This document shows positions 35,519 through 43,632 of a stretch of 64,000 nucleotides of DNA, piece by piece. Source of the stretch: Flavobacterium tyrosinilyticum. Lineage in GTDB: Bacteria > Bacteroidota > Bacteroidia > Flavobacteriales > Flavobacteriaceae. The stretch's first letter is position 1. Each line of letters begins with the position of its first letter. Below the pieces are notes generated by a model, which saw only the letters and a list, made by a program, of their open reading frames with translations, was not told where the DNA came from and did not search any database. Made by a program: the position numbers and the translations under genes. The DNA lies in contig NZ_JAMOKG010000003.1 of NCBI RefSeq assembly GCF_023656565.1, positions 434,001 to 498,000 on the forward strand, read 5' to 3'.

Positions 35519-35556
35519 CGAGATTTTTAACAATTAATCCAGTAACCATTAAAAAA
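35487..35556 (-). ncRNA. predicted cis-antisense sRNA to the susC leader
   Basis: A minus-strand promoter (35561-35589) would start transcription near 35555, and the terminator at 35487-35518 would end it. The product is about 70 nt and exactly complementary to the mRNA leader directly upstream of the SusC start codon. This is the arrangement known for PUL-associated antisense sRNAs in Bacteroides (DonS type), which silence SusC homologues. It is a sequence prediction only; expression is not shown. Confidence 0.5.
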
Positions 35557-35560
35557 CAAG

Positions 35561-35589
35561 CAAATTTATGAAATTACGCTGTAAAACAA
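35561..35589 (-). promoter_or_regulatory. minus-strand promoter overlapping the SusC start
   Basis: Read on the minus strand: TTG (35589-35587), an 18-base spacer and TAAATTTG (35568-35561), an exact match to the Bacteroidota TTG-N17-23-TAnnTTTG consensus, pointing away from susC. Confidence 0.55.
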
Positions 35590-38500
35590 CCATGTTTGAC
35601 AGTGAAAAGAATTCGTCTTTTTTTCACTTGTCAAAAAAAACCATTATGATTATGCGAATCAGTTTATTCCACATTTTCTTGCTGACGTGCGGTACTCATA
35701 TGATTTTTGCTACCGAGATGAGCGGCCAGAATCTAGAGTCTATATCTGTTGATATTGAACTTCATAATCAGGATATTAAAACTTTATTTAAAACAATAGA
35801 GAGTAAAACGGGATTACTATTTGCTTATCAGCCGCAAATCATAAAAGATTTTCCAAAAGTGACTACACCGAGAGGACGCCGAAGTGTTAGTGATATTTTG
35901 AATACCGTATTTCAAGGCAGTAATTTAGTCTACAAACAAGTAGACAAAAATGTCGTGATCTACAAAAAAGAAACTCCTAAAGCCATTGCAAAAGAAGATG
36001 ACAGCGAAGCAAACTACATGCTTAGCGGTAAGGTTCTAGATGAAAACGGACAACCTTTGCCTGGAGTATCTATTGCTTTAGTTGGAGGTAATAAACAAGG
36101 TGTTTCAGACTTTGATGGTCAGTTTTACATTGAATTACCTTCAGGAAAACACGTTTTGAAAGTATCTTATTTAGGCTATAAAACGCAAGAAGTGATGGTA
36201 CAGAATCAAACTTCCATTACTATCAAAATGCAGCCCGATCTAGCTAAACTAGATGAGATAGTCGTGATTGGTTATGGTACAACAACTAGAAGAACTTCTA
36301 CAGGATCTGTAGTAAAGATCACTTCTGAAGATATTGAAAAACAACCCGTAACCAATATTCTACAAACCCTACAAGGAAGAACTCCCGGAGTATTTGTAAC
36401 GCAGACTTCTGGTTATGCAGGAAGTGATATGAATATCAGTATCCGTGGTAGAAATTTCATTGCAGGCAATAATCTCCCACTTTATATTGTTGATGGCGTA
36501 CCATATATTGGAGATGACATTAAAGAACAAGTGCAAGATCAAAATGTTATTAGAGGTGCTCAAAAATCAACAAGTCCATTAAACATCATTAATCCAAATG
36601 ATATAGAAAGTATCGAAATCTTAAAAGATGCAGATGCAACAGCAATTTACGGTTCTAGAGGTGCCAATGGCGTTGTTCTTATCACTACTAAAAAAGGAAA
36701 AGGCGGTAAAACAGAATTTACTATAACTACCAACTCTGGAGTTTCGGAAGTAGCACATATGGCCAAAACTCTAGATACACCTACTTATCTAAATATGCTT
36801 CAAACCGCTTTAAACAATAATGGCGATGTTGCTGATGTTGATAGTAATGGTATCGCTATTACAGATTGGGACCCGAATGCTTATACAAATTGGCAGAAAA
36901 AATTAATTGGAGGAACAGCTAATTTTAATAATTATTCGGCTTCCTTAAAAGGCGGAAACGAAACAACGAGTTTTCTTTTAAGTGGTGCTTATCATAAAGA
37001 AACTACTGTTGTACCTGGGAATTTCAGCTACGATAAATTCTCTACTAACTTTAATGTCAATCACAGTACCTTAGACAGAAAATTAAAAATAGGCGCTTCT
37101 GTAATTTTTGCAGTAGACAATAATAAACTTCCATTTTTTGATATCACAACTTATGCTGTGGGTACTGCTCCTAACCGTCCGTTATACAATGCGGATGGAA
37201 GTTATTACTGGTCACCAGACTATTTTAGTGATATAAATCCTCTTGCTGCTTTAGAAAAAAGAGTAGATGACAAAGGACTTAACTTAATTACTAGTTTTAG
37301 TCTTCAATATGAAATTGCAAAGGGACTTTCTTTTAAAACAGATTTAGGATACGGAAGAGCTCAAATGCAAACCAAGCAATTTATGCCTGCATCTGCAACC
37401 AATCATGCTTATGCTGAAGCAAATGACCAGAGTTTAAACTTTCAAAGATCTTATACTGTTTCAACCAATAATACGAATAATTTCACTGTTGAACCTCAGC
37501 TTAATTACACAACAGAATTATGGAAAGGAAACTTAACAGCACTTGTTGGAGGTTCATGGCAAAATAGAAAATCAGAGATGCCTTCCTATGTTAGTTCAAA
37601 TGGTTACAGCGCAGACAATTTAATTGGAAATCTTGGAACTGCAGAAAATATAACGGCTAATAACGGTAGTGTAGAATATAAATATATATCACTTTTCAGC
37701 AGACTTAACTACAATATCCAAAATAGATATATTTTAAATGTTAACTTTAGAAGAGATGGTTCTTCCCGTTTTGGAGCTAATAATCGTTTCGGAAATTTTG
37801 GTTCTGTAGGTGCTGCCTGGGTATTTACTCAGGAAAAATTCTTAAATAATCTTTCATGGTTAAGTTTTGGAAAACTACGTTCGAGTTATGGAGAAATTGG
37901 AAGTGACGAGATTGGAGATTATCAATATGCCGAAACTTTTGACACCCGTAACTACGGTAACGGAAATGCTTCTATGGCTGCAGCTAGAATTGCAAACCCT
38001 AACATAAGATGGGGATTAACAAAGAAATTTGAAGCAGCACTTGATTTAAGTTTCCTAAATGACCGCATTTCTTTTACAGCGGCTTATTACAAAAATACTT
38101 CGAGCAATCAATTGGTAAACTATACCCTTAGTGCACAAGCAGGATTTACAACTTATACAGCAAATTTACCAGCTGAAGTTGAAAATAAAGGTTGGGAATT
38201 TACCCTTGGTACAACCAATATTCATACTAAGAATTTAAATTGGTCAACATCGTTTAACATCTCAACCAATTCTAACAAATTAGTATCATTTCCAGGTATA
38301 GAATTCACCAGTTATTACTCTCAATACGTTGTTGGAAGACCTTTAGGATCTAGATATCTATATAATTTTACAGGTGTCAATGCTGCTGGTATTGCGCAGT
38401 TTGAAGACGTAAACGGAGACGGAAGAATCTCAACTGGATACGCTGATACTGGTAGAGGTGATAGAAAATATTATGGTCCTAACTATCCACAATATTATGG

Positions 38501-38948
38501 CGGTATTTCTAACACCATTAGCTATAAAGCCTTTACTCTTGACTTTTTATTTCAATTTGTAAAACAAGATGGCACTACGCTGCTTTCAAGTACAGGAGCA
38601 CAACCAGGTTACCCTTACAGTACTGCAAATTTTCAAGTGGATGAATACAATAATTATTTAGCACAAGGAAATGTTTTAAGTTCAGGATTTCAAAATAGTT
38701 TTTTCAATTATTTAGGATCAACTGCTTCTGTTGTAGATGCATCATACATTAAACTTAAAAATGTAAGCGCCTCTTACCAAATTCCTTTAGATGAGGCAAC
38801 AAAGAAATACTTGCAGAGTATCCGCCTTTCTATTCAAGGGCAAAACTTAGTCACTTTTACTAAATACAAAGGTCTTGATCCTGAAACGCAGGGATTGGCA
38901 TTGCCTCCATTACGTACAATCACATTTGGAACTCAGTTTACATTTTAA
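35568..38948 (+). CDS. SusC/RagA family TonB-linked outer-membrane transporter with STN domain
   Basis: A 1126-residue protein. A long N-terminal leader (about 1-48) contains the hydrophobic signal segment RISLFHIFLLTCG; starts at Met27 or Met29 are possible. Then come an STN domain (about 58-125, the FecR-signalling module), a CarboxypepD_reg domain (about 146-230, LSGKVLDENGQPLPGVSIAL), the plug (about 250-365, with LQTLQGRTPGVFV and EILKDADATAIYGSRGANGV) and a beta-barrel ending FGTQFTF. With SusD it forms a pedal-bin-type importer for glycans or peptides. No glycoside hydrolase is nearby, while peptidases are, so a peptide substrate is favoured by inference. Confidence 0.95.
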   Translation: MKLRCKTTMFDSEKNSSFFHLSKKTIMIMRISLFHIFLLTCGTHMIFATEMSGQNLESISVDIELHNQDIKTLFKTIESKTGLLFAYQPQIIKDFPKVTTPRGRRSVSDILNTVFQGSNLVYKQVDKNVVIYKKETPKAIAKEDDSEANYMLSGKVLDENGQPLPGVSIALVGGNKQGVSDFDGQFYIELPSGKHVLKVSYLGYKTQEVMVQNQTSITIKMQPDLAKLDEIVVIGYGTTTRRTSTGSVVKITSEDIEKQPVTNILQTLQGRTPGVFVTQTSGYAGSDMNISIRGRNFIAGNNLPLYIVDGVPYIGDDIKEQVQDQNVIRGAQKSTSPLNIINPNDIESIEILKDADATAIYGSRGANGVVLITTKKGKGGKTEFTITTNSGVSEVAHMAKTLDTPTYLNMLQTALNNNGDVADVDSNGIAITDWDPNAYTNWQKKLIGGTANFNNYSASLKGGNETTSFLLSGAYHKETTVVPGNFSYDKFSTNFNVNHSTLDRKLKIGASVIFAVDNNKLPFFDITTYAVGTAPNRPLYNADGSYYWSPDYFSDINPLAALEKRVDDKGLNLITSFSLQYEIAKGLSFKTDLGYGRAQMQTKQFMPASATNHAYAEANDQSLNFQRSYTVSTNNTNNFTVEPQLNYTTELWKGNLTALVGGSWQNRKSEMPSYVSSNGYSADNLIGNLGTAENITANNGSVEYKYISLFSRLNYNIQNRYILNVNFRRDGSSRFGANNRFGNFGSVGAAWVFTQEKFLNNLSWLSFGKLRSSYGEIGSDEIGDYQYAETFDTRNYGNGNASMAAARIANPNIRWGLTKKFEAALDLSFLNDRISFTAAYYKNTSSNQLVNYTLSAQAGFTTYTANLPAEVENKGWEFTLGTTNIHTKNLNWSTSFNISTNSNKLVSFPGIEFTSYYSQYVVGRPLGSRYLYNFTGVNAAGIAQFEDVNGDGRISTGYADTGRGDRKYYGPNYPQYYGGISNTISYKAFTLDFLFQFVKQDGTTLLSSTGAQPGYPYSTANFQVDEYNNYLAQGNVLSSGFQNSFFNYLGSTASVVDASYIKLKNVSASYQIPLDEATKKYLQSIRLSIQGQNLVTFTKYKGLDPETQGLALPPLRTITFGTQFTF

Positions 38949-38959
38949 ATCTTAAAATC

Positions 38960-40330
38960 ATGAAAAATATTTCAACTAAATATACCTATATATTTTCGTT
39001 TTTTCTTTTATTAGGAATTACGAGCTGTGATGATGCTCTAGATGTAGATCTTCCAAGTAATCAGCTGTCATCAGAAACCGTGTATGCTTCAGATCCCACA
39101 GCTGAAGCAGCTGTGAACGGAATTTACCAAAGTATGGTTACCGATTTTTTTTATAACAGAGTTCATTCTCTTCTCGGACAAACGGCAGACGAATTAGTGC
39201 CTAGAACTGGTATTGCCAATTTGTACAGTTCGAATGAAATCCCAGAAACTGATGGAACGATAAACACTAACTGGGGTGAATTATATAAAACGATTTATAA
39301 TGCTAATAATGTTATTGAAGGAGTTTCTAAAAGTACTTCTCTTAGTGCAGTTAAAAGCAAACAATGGATTGCAGAAGCCAAATTCTTAAGAGCGTATTCT
39401 TATTTTTACCTGACTAATCTTTGGGGGAATGTTCCTCTAGTACTCACTACAAATGTAGATGTGTCGGCTCTATTGCCCCAATCTTCTCAAGAAACTGTTT
39501 ATGCCCAGATTTTGCTGGACTTAACAGATGCATCAAAAGATCTTCCAACAGATTATAAAAATTATGATCAGGAAAGAATCAGAGCTACAAAATGGGCGGC
39601 AGAAGCTTTATTGGCAAGGGTAAATCTTTATTTAGGAAGATGGAGCGAGGCCGCAGCCCATGCAACTACAGTAATAAACCAGACAGCAACTTATAAAATA
39701 ATTACTGATTTGGGAGATGACAACAGTCCGTTTATTGCTGATAATGACGAAGCAATCTTGCAAATACCTTATTTTAATGTTTCGTACACTTATGAAGGAT
39801 CTTCTGTATTTACAACTGGCGGTACTTTTTTATTAAGAAAAGGAAATTCACTTTTTGAAACTGGGGATGCTAGAAAAACAAATTGGACAGTAGACATTAG
39901 AGATAGATTAGGCGTATTCTTAGGCATTGCGCCTTATAAATATCAAAACGGATTTGGAGATTCTCCTGTAGAACGCTCTACCGTCCTGAGATTGGCAGAA
40001 CTTTATTTAATTAGAGCCGAAGCTAGAGTAAGATCTAATGATATTACGGGAGCACAGCAGGATATTAATGTTATTCGAAATAGAGCTTTATTGGACAATA
40101 CCTCTCTGACAGATACCAATCAGTTATTAGATTTAATTGCTCTAGAAAGACAACGCGAGTTCTTTGCAGAAAACGGACACCGATGGCTAGACCTTAAGAG
40201 AACTGGAAAACTAGATGAAACACTCTCCGTTTTATCTGATAAAATCTGGAAAAGTACAGATAATTTATATCCTATTCCAGAACCTGCTATTCGTTCTAAT
40301 CCCTTTTTAACCCAAAATTCAGGATACTAA
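38960..40330 (+). CDS. SusD/RagB family surface lipoprotein
   Basis: A 456-residue lipoprotein, with signal peptide ending GITSC (Cys23) and an acidic DDALDVD start suiting surface export. SusD-like TPR helices are seen around WIAEAKFLRAYSYFYLTNLW, with the C-terminal RagB signature LAELYLIRAEARVRSND and RQREFFAENGHRWLDLKRTG. It is the lid of the SusC transporter, captures substrate and starts 11 bases after susC. It is somewhat short compared with carbohydrate SusDs of 500 or more residues. A strong terminator follows. Confidence 0.95.
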   Translation: MKNISTKYTYIFSFFLLLGITSCDDALDVDLPSNQLSSETVYASDPTAEAAVNGIYQSMVTDFFYNRVHSLLGQTADELVPRTGIANLYSSNEIPETDGTINTNWGELYKTIYNANNVIEGVSKSTSLSAVKSKQWIAEAKFLRAYSYFYLTNLWGNVPLVLTTNVDVSALLPQSSQETVYAQILLDLTDASKDLPTDYKNYDQERIRATKWAAEALLARVNLYLGRWSEAAAHATTVINQTATYKIITDLGDDNSPFIADNDEAILQIPYFNVSYTYEGSSVFTTGGTFLLRKGNSLFETGDARKTNWTVDIRDRLGVFLGIAPYKYQNGFGDSPVERSTVLRLAELYLIRAEARVRSNDITGAQQDINVIRNRALLDNTSLTDTNQLLDLIALERQREFFAENGHRWLDLKRTGKLDETLSVLSDKIWKSTDNLYPIPEPAIRSNPFLTQNSGY

Positions 40331-40343
40331 AAATTAAAAATAA

Positions 40344-40386
40344 CGCAAGAATGTGTTTTCAGTAAAAATACATTCTTGCGATTTTA
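40344..40386 (+). terminator. intrinsic terminator or attenuator after susD
   Basis: CGCAAGAATGT (40344-40354) pairs perfectly with ACATTCTTGCG (40370-40380), followed by ATTTTAAAAA. It lies between SusD and the ABC ATPase and probably lowers, rather than blocks, expression of the downstream genes. Confidence 0.75.
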
Positions 40387-40394
40387 AAAACACT

Positions 40395-41342
40395 ATGGAA
40401 ACAACAATTGTAAGAGTTGAGGATTTGTCGCATCAATACAGTAAGGATTGGGCAATACAAAATATTAGTTTTGAAATTAAAGAAAATAGAATTTTAGGTC
40501 TTTTAGGATCTAATGGTGCAGGAAAATCAACTACAATGAATATTCTTTGTGGTGTCTTAAACCAGACCAGCGGCAGCATTTTTATTGATGGAATTAACCT
40601 GAAAGAAAACCCAGTTGAAGCCAAAAAATTAATTGGCTTTTTACCACAAACACCACCTTTACATTTAGATTTAACAGTAGATGAATATTTAATTCACTGT
40701 GCAGAACTGCGTCATGTAAAGAAAGAAGATTTAAAAAATGCTTTAGAAAAAGCCAAAGAACAGTGCGGCATTTCACATTTCAGCCATCGATTAATTCGAA
40801 ATTTATCTGGCGGTTACAGACAACGTGTAGGCATTGCTCAAGCTATTATTCACGAACCTAAATTAGTAGTTTTAGATGAACCTACAAACGGACTTGATCC
40901 TAACCAGATTTTAGAAGTTAGAAAATTAATCAAAAAAATATCCAAAGATAAAGCGGTTATTTTCTCTTCACATATTCTTTCTGAAGTTCAGGCAACCTGC
41001 CAAGATATCCGAATGATTGAAAACGGACATATGGTTTTTGCTGATACGCTTGATGCTTTCAACAACTATATCGAAGCAGATAAATTAACAGCAAGTTTTG
41101 AAAATCCTCCAAAATTGGAATCTTTAAGAGCTATTCCGGAAGTAACAAATGCTGTATTTCTTTCTCCTAAAAAAGTGCAGATAACATTTGAAGGAACGCA
41201 GGAAGTGGCAGAAAAAATCGTTTCGTTAAGCGTTCATAACAATTGGAAATTACGTGAAATTCAATTCGAAAAAGTTTCATTAGACGAAATCTTCGCCCAA
41301 TTATCTAAAAAAGCCCCATCTAAAAACGCTATTCCTTCTTAA
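40395..41342 (+). CDS. ABC transporter ATP-binding protein, GldA-like
   Basis: I choose ATG at 40395 (METTIVRVEDLSHQY, 315 residues). The longer frame from 40353 would begin inside the terminator stem. The nucleotide-binding domain has Walker A GSNGAGKST (about 40-48 of the chosen protein), the signature NLSGGYRQRVGIAQA and Walker B LVVLDEPTNGLDP, plus a C-terminal extension typical of ABC-2 exporters. It resembles GldA of the gliding-associated GldAFG transporter and is 11 bases ahead of a GldF-GldG-like fused partner. The function of such transporters is unresolved. Confidence 0.92.
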   Translation: METTIVRVEDLSHQYSKDWAIQNISFEIKENRILGLLGSNGAGKSTTMNILCGVLNQTSGSIFIDGINLKENPVEAKKLIGFLPQTPPLHLDLTVDEYLIHCAELRHVKKEDLKNALEKAKEQCGISHFSHRLIRNLSGGYRQRVGIAQAIIHEPKLVVLDEPTNGLDPNQILEVRKLIKKISKDKAVIFSSHILSEVQATCQDIRMIENGHMVFADTLDAFNNYIEADKLTASFENPPKLESLRAIPEVTNAVFLSPKKVQITFEGTQEVAEKIVSLSVHNNWKLREIQFEKVSLDEIFAQLSKKAPSKNAIPS

Positions 41343-41353
41343 AAACTAAACAA

Positions 41354-43621
41354 ATGAAAACAATATATAGAATTGCTAAAACAGAACTTAACACCATGTT
41401 TTATTCGCCGGTGGCATGGGTAGTTTTAGTAATATTTTCGATCCAGTCCAGCTGGAAATTCTTCGGTACAGTTGAACGCTTTGAAAAAGCACAAAAAATT
41501 GGCGAAGGTCTTGGCAACCTTACTCAAACGATATTTTCAGGCTTCAGCGGTTTATATACCGAAATGCAGAATTATCTATACTTATATGTCCCGCTTTTAA
41601 CAATGGGATTAGTAAGCCGTGAAATTAACAGCGGGTCGATCAAACTGTTACTTTCTTCCCCAATTAAAATTAAAGATATTGTACTGGGTAAATATTTAGC
41701 TATTGCAGCCTATTGCCTTTTATTCATTGTAATACTAGGATTGCAGGTTGGTATTGCCTACTTCTCTATTGAAAATTTAGATTTAAAATTTGCTATTTCA
41801 GGACTTATTGGGTTGTATTTGTTAGTTTGCACGTATGCTGCAATCGGACTTTTTATGTCTTGTTTAACTTCTTATCAAGTTGTTGCCGCGATCAGTACTT
41901 TGGTCGTTTTGGCAGGTTTAAATTTCATTGGAAAGCTTTGGCAGGATGTTGAAATTGTAAAAGACATTACCTATTTCCTCTCCATAGCCGGGCGAGCAAA
42001 CGAAATGCTTGAAGGACTTATCATTAGTAAAGATGTATTTTACTTCGTTTTAGTAAGCAGTCTTTTTATTGTATTGAGTATCTACAAATTGCAAACAGGG
42101 AGAGATGCACAAACGATCTCAAAAAGAGTTTTAAAATATACTTTATTGATCACAGTTGTTTTGGCACTTGGGTATATTACATCTAGAGCTCCTCTTACTC
42201 TATATCACGATATGACTCGCACAAAAGACAGAACGTTAACCAAAACCAGTTTAGATATTGTCAAAAAAATAGACGGCCCAATAAAGTTAACGACTTATGT
42301 AAACTTATTAGATATCAACTACTATATGGCGATGCCTTATTCTCAAAATTCGGATATAGCAAGTTTTGAAAAATACACTCGTTTTATACCCCAAATGGAA
42401 ATGGAATATGTGTATTATTATGATACTTCAAGCAACGAAGCTTTGTATGCCCAAAACCCAGGTTTGAACGACAAACAGCTGGCAGAAAAAATGATCGAAA
42501 CGCAGGACTTAAAGCTAAAAAAATTATATTCTCCTGAAGAGATTAAAAAGGTTATAGATCTAAAATCTGAACAGAACAGAGTGGTAAGAACTGTGGAATA
42601 CAACGGAAAGAAAACATTCTTAAGGATGTATGACGATATGTTTAAAGTTCCTATGGAAAAAGAAATTTCTGCCTCTTTAAAACGTTTGGTAGTTCCAAGT
42701 CCTAAAATTGTTTTTGCGACCGGAAACATGGAAAGAAGTGTAGATAAAGTTGGAGATAAAAATTATAAAACAGGATTTAATGAAATTACTTTTAGATATT
42801 CCCTTATCAATCAAGGATTTGATGTTTCTTCTGTAGATATTAATGCACAAAACATTCCAGAACAAACGACAATTTTAATCATTGCCGATCCTAAAACACA
42901 ATTGAGCCAGGGCGCTATAGACCGCATCAACAAATACATTAACGAAGGAAAGAATCTAATGCTTTTGGCTGAACCGGAAACTAATTCTGCGTTAGCGGCA
43001 GTTACAGACAAATTAGGCTTGAGTTTTACCAAACAAGCGTTGGTGCAGGAAAGCGAAATCAATTCTCCTGATTACTTGGTTACCGAAATTTCAAAAAATC
43101 TTGATCCGACTGTAATTAAATTCAGTAAAACCAAAAATAATTATCCAATCCCATTTTTAGGAAGCAGCGGGATTAAAACAGTAAAAGATACTGGTTTTAA
43201 AGTGACACCGCTTTTAAAAACAAATGCACAGCCCGCTTGGGAAGCGCAGACTGGCATTACTTCAATTCCTGAAGATTTGAAAAAACAACCTGCAGTAACT
43301 TCTGTTCCGCTTGCTGTTGCTTTAACAAGAAATGTGAATGGTAAAACACAAAAAATAATTGTAGCCGGAGATGCCGATTTTATGGGCAATGCCGAATTAA
43401 GCCGAGGCGGTTCCGGAACATTCCAGTTTGTAACTGACATCTTCAGCTGGTTTACCAATTACGAATTTCCAATCGATACTACTCGTCCAGAAAATACCGA
43501 TAAGAAAATAACTTTTACTGCTAATCAAGTTTTTATAAGTAAAATTGTCTTCATAGGACTGTTTCCTTTATTGATTATCCTAAGCGCCGCTTTTATCCTA
43601 ATTAGAAGAAATAGAAGATAA
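41354..43621 (+). CDS. fused ABC-2 permease and GldG-like auxiliary domain
   Basis: A 755-residue protein. Residues 1-245 form an ABC-2 permease with six hydrophobic segments, resembling GldF. After a seventh segment near 252-270 comes a large extracytoplasmic domain (about 290-700) of the ABC_transp_aux type found in GldG, with DPKTQLSQGAIDRINKYINE and VAGDADFMGNAELSRGG. A last membrane helix lies at about 730-748, followed by a basic tail RRNRR. In model Flavobacterium, GldF and GldG are separate proteins; here they are one chain. It pairs with the upstream ATPase. The auxiliary domain is assumed to handle an envelope substrate. Confidence 0.85.
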   Translation: MKTIYRIAKTELNTMFYSPVAWVVLVIFSIQSSWKFFGTVERFEKAQKIGEGLGNLTQTIFSGFSGLYTEMQNYLYLYVPLLTMGLVSREINSGSIKLLLSSPIKIKDIVLGKYLAIAAYCLLFIVILGLQVGIAYFSIENLDLKFAISGLIGLYLLVCTYAAIGLFMSCLTSYQVVAAISTLVVLAGLNFIGKLWQDVEIVKDITYFLSIAGRANEMLEGLIISKDVFYFVLVSSLFIVLSIYKLQTGRDAQTISKRVLKYTLLITVVLALGYITSRAPLTLYHDMTRTKDRTLTKTSLDIVKKIDGPIKLTTYVNLLDINYYMAMPYSQNSDIASFEKYTRFIPQMEMEYVYYYDTSSNEALYAQNPGLNDKQLAEKMIETQDLKLKKLYSPEEIKKVIDLKSEQNRVVRTVEYNGKKTFLRMYDDMFKVPMEKEISASLKRLVVPSPKIVFATGNMERSVDKVGDKNYKTGFNEITFRYSLINQGFDVSSVDINAQNIPEQTTILIIADPKTQLSQGAIDRINKYINEGKNLMLLAEPETNSALAAVTDKLGLSFTKQALVQESEINSPDYLVTEISKNLDPTVIKFSKTKNNYPIPFLGSSGIKTVKDTGFKVTPLLKTNAQPAWEAQTGITSIPEDLKKQPAVTSVPLAVALTRNVNGKTQKIIVAGDADFMGNAELSRGGSGTFQFVTDIFSWFTNYEFPIDTTRPENTDKKITFTANQVFISKIVFIGLFPLLIILSAAFILIRRNRR

Positions 43622-43632
43622 AAAAACAAAAA

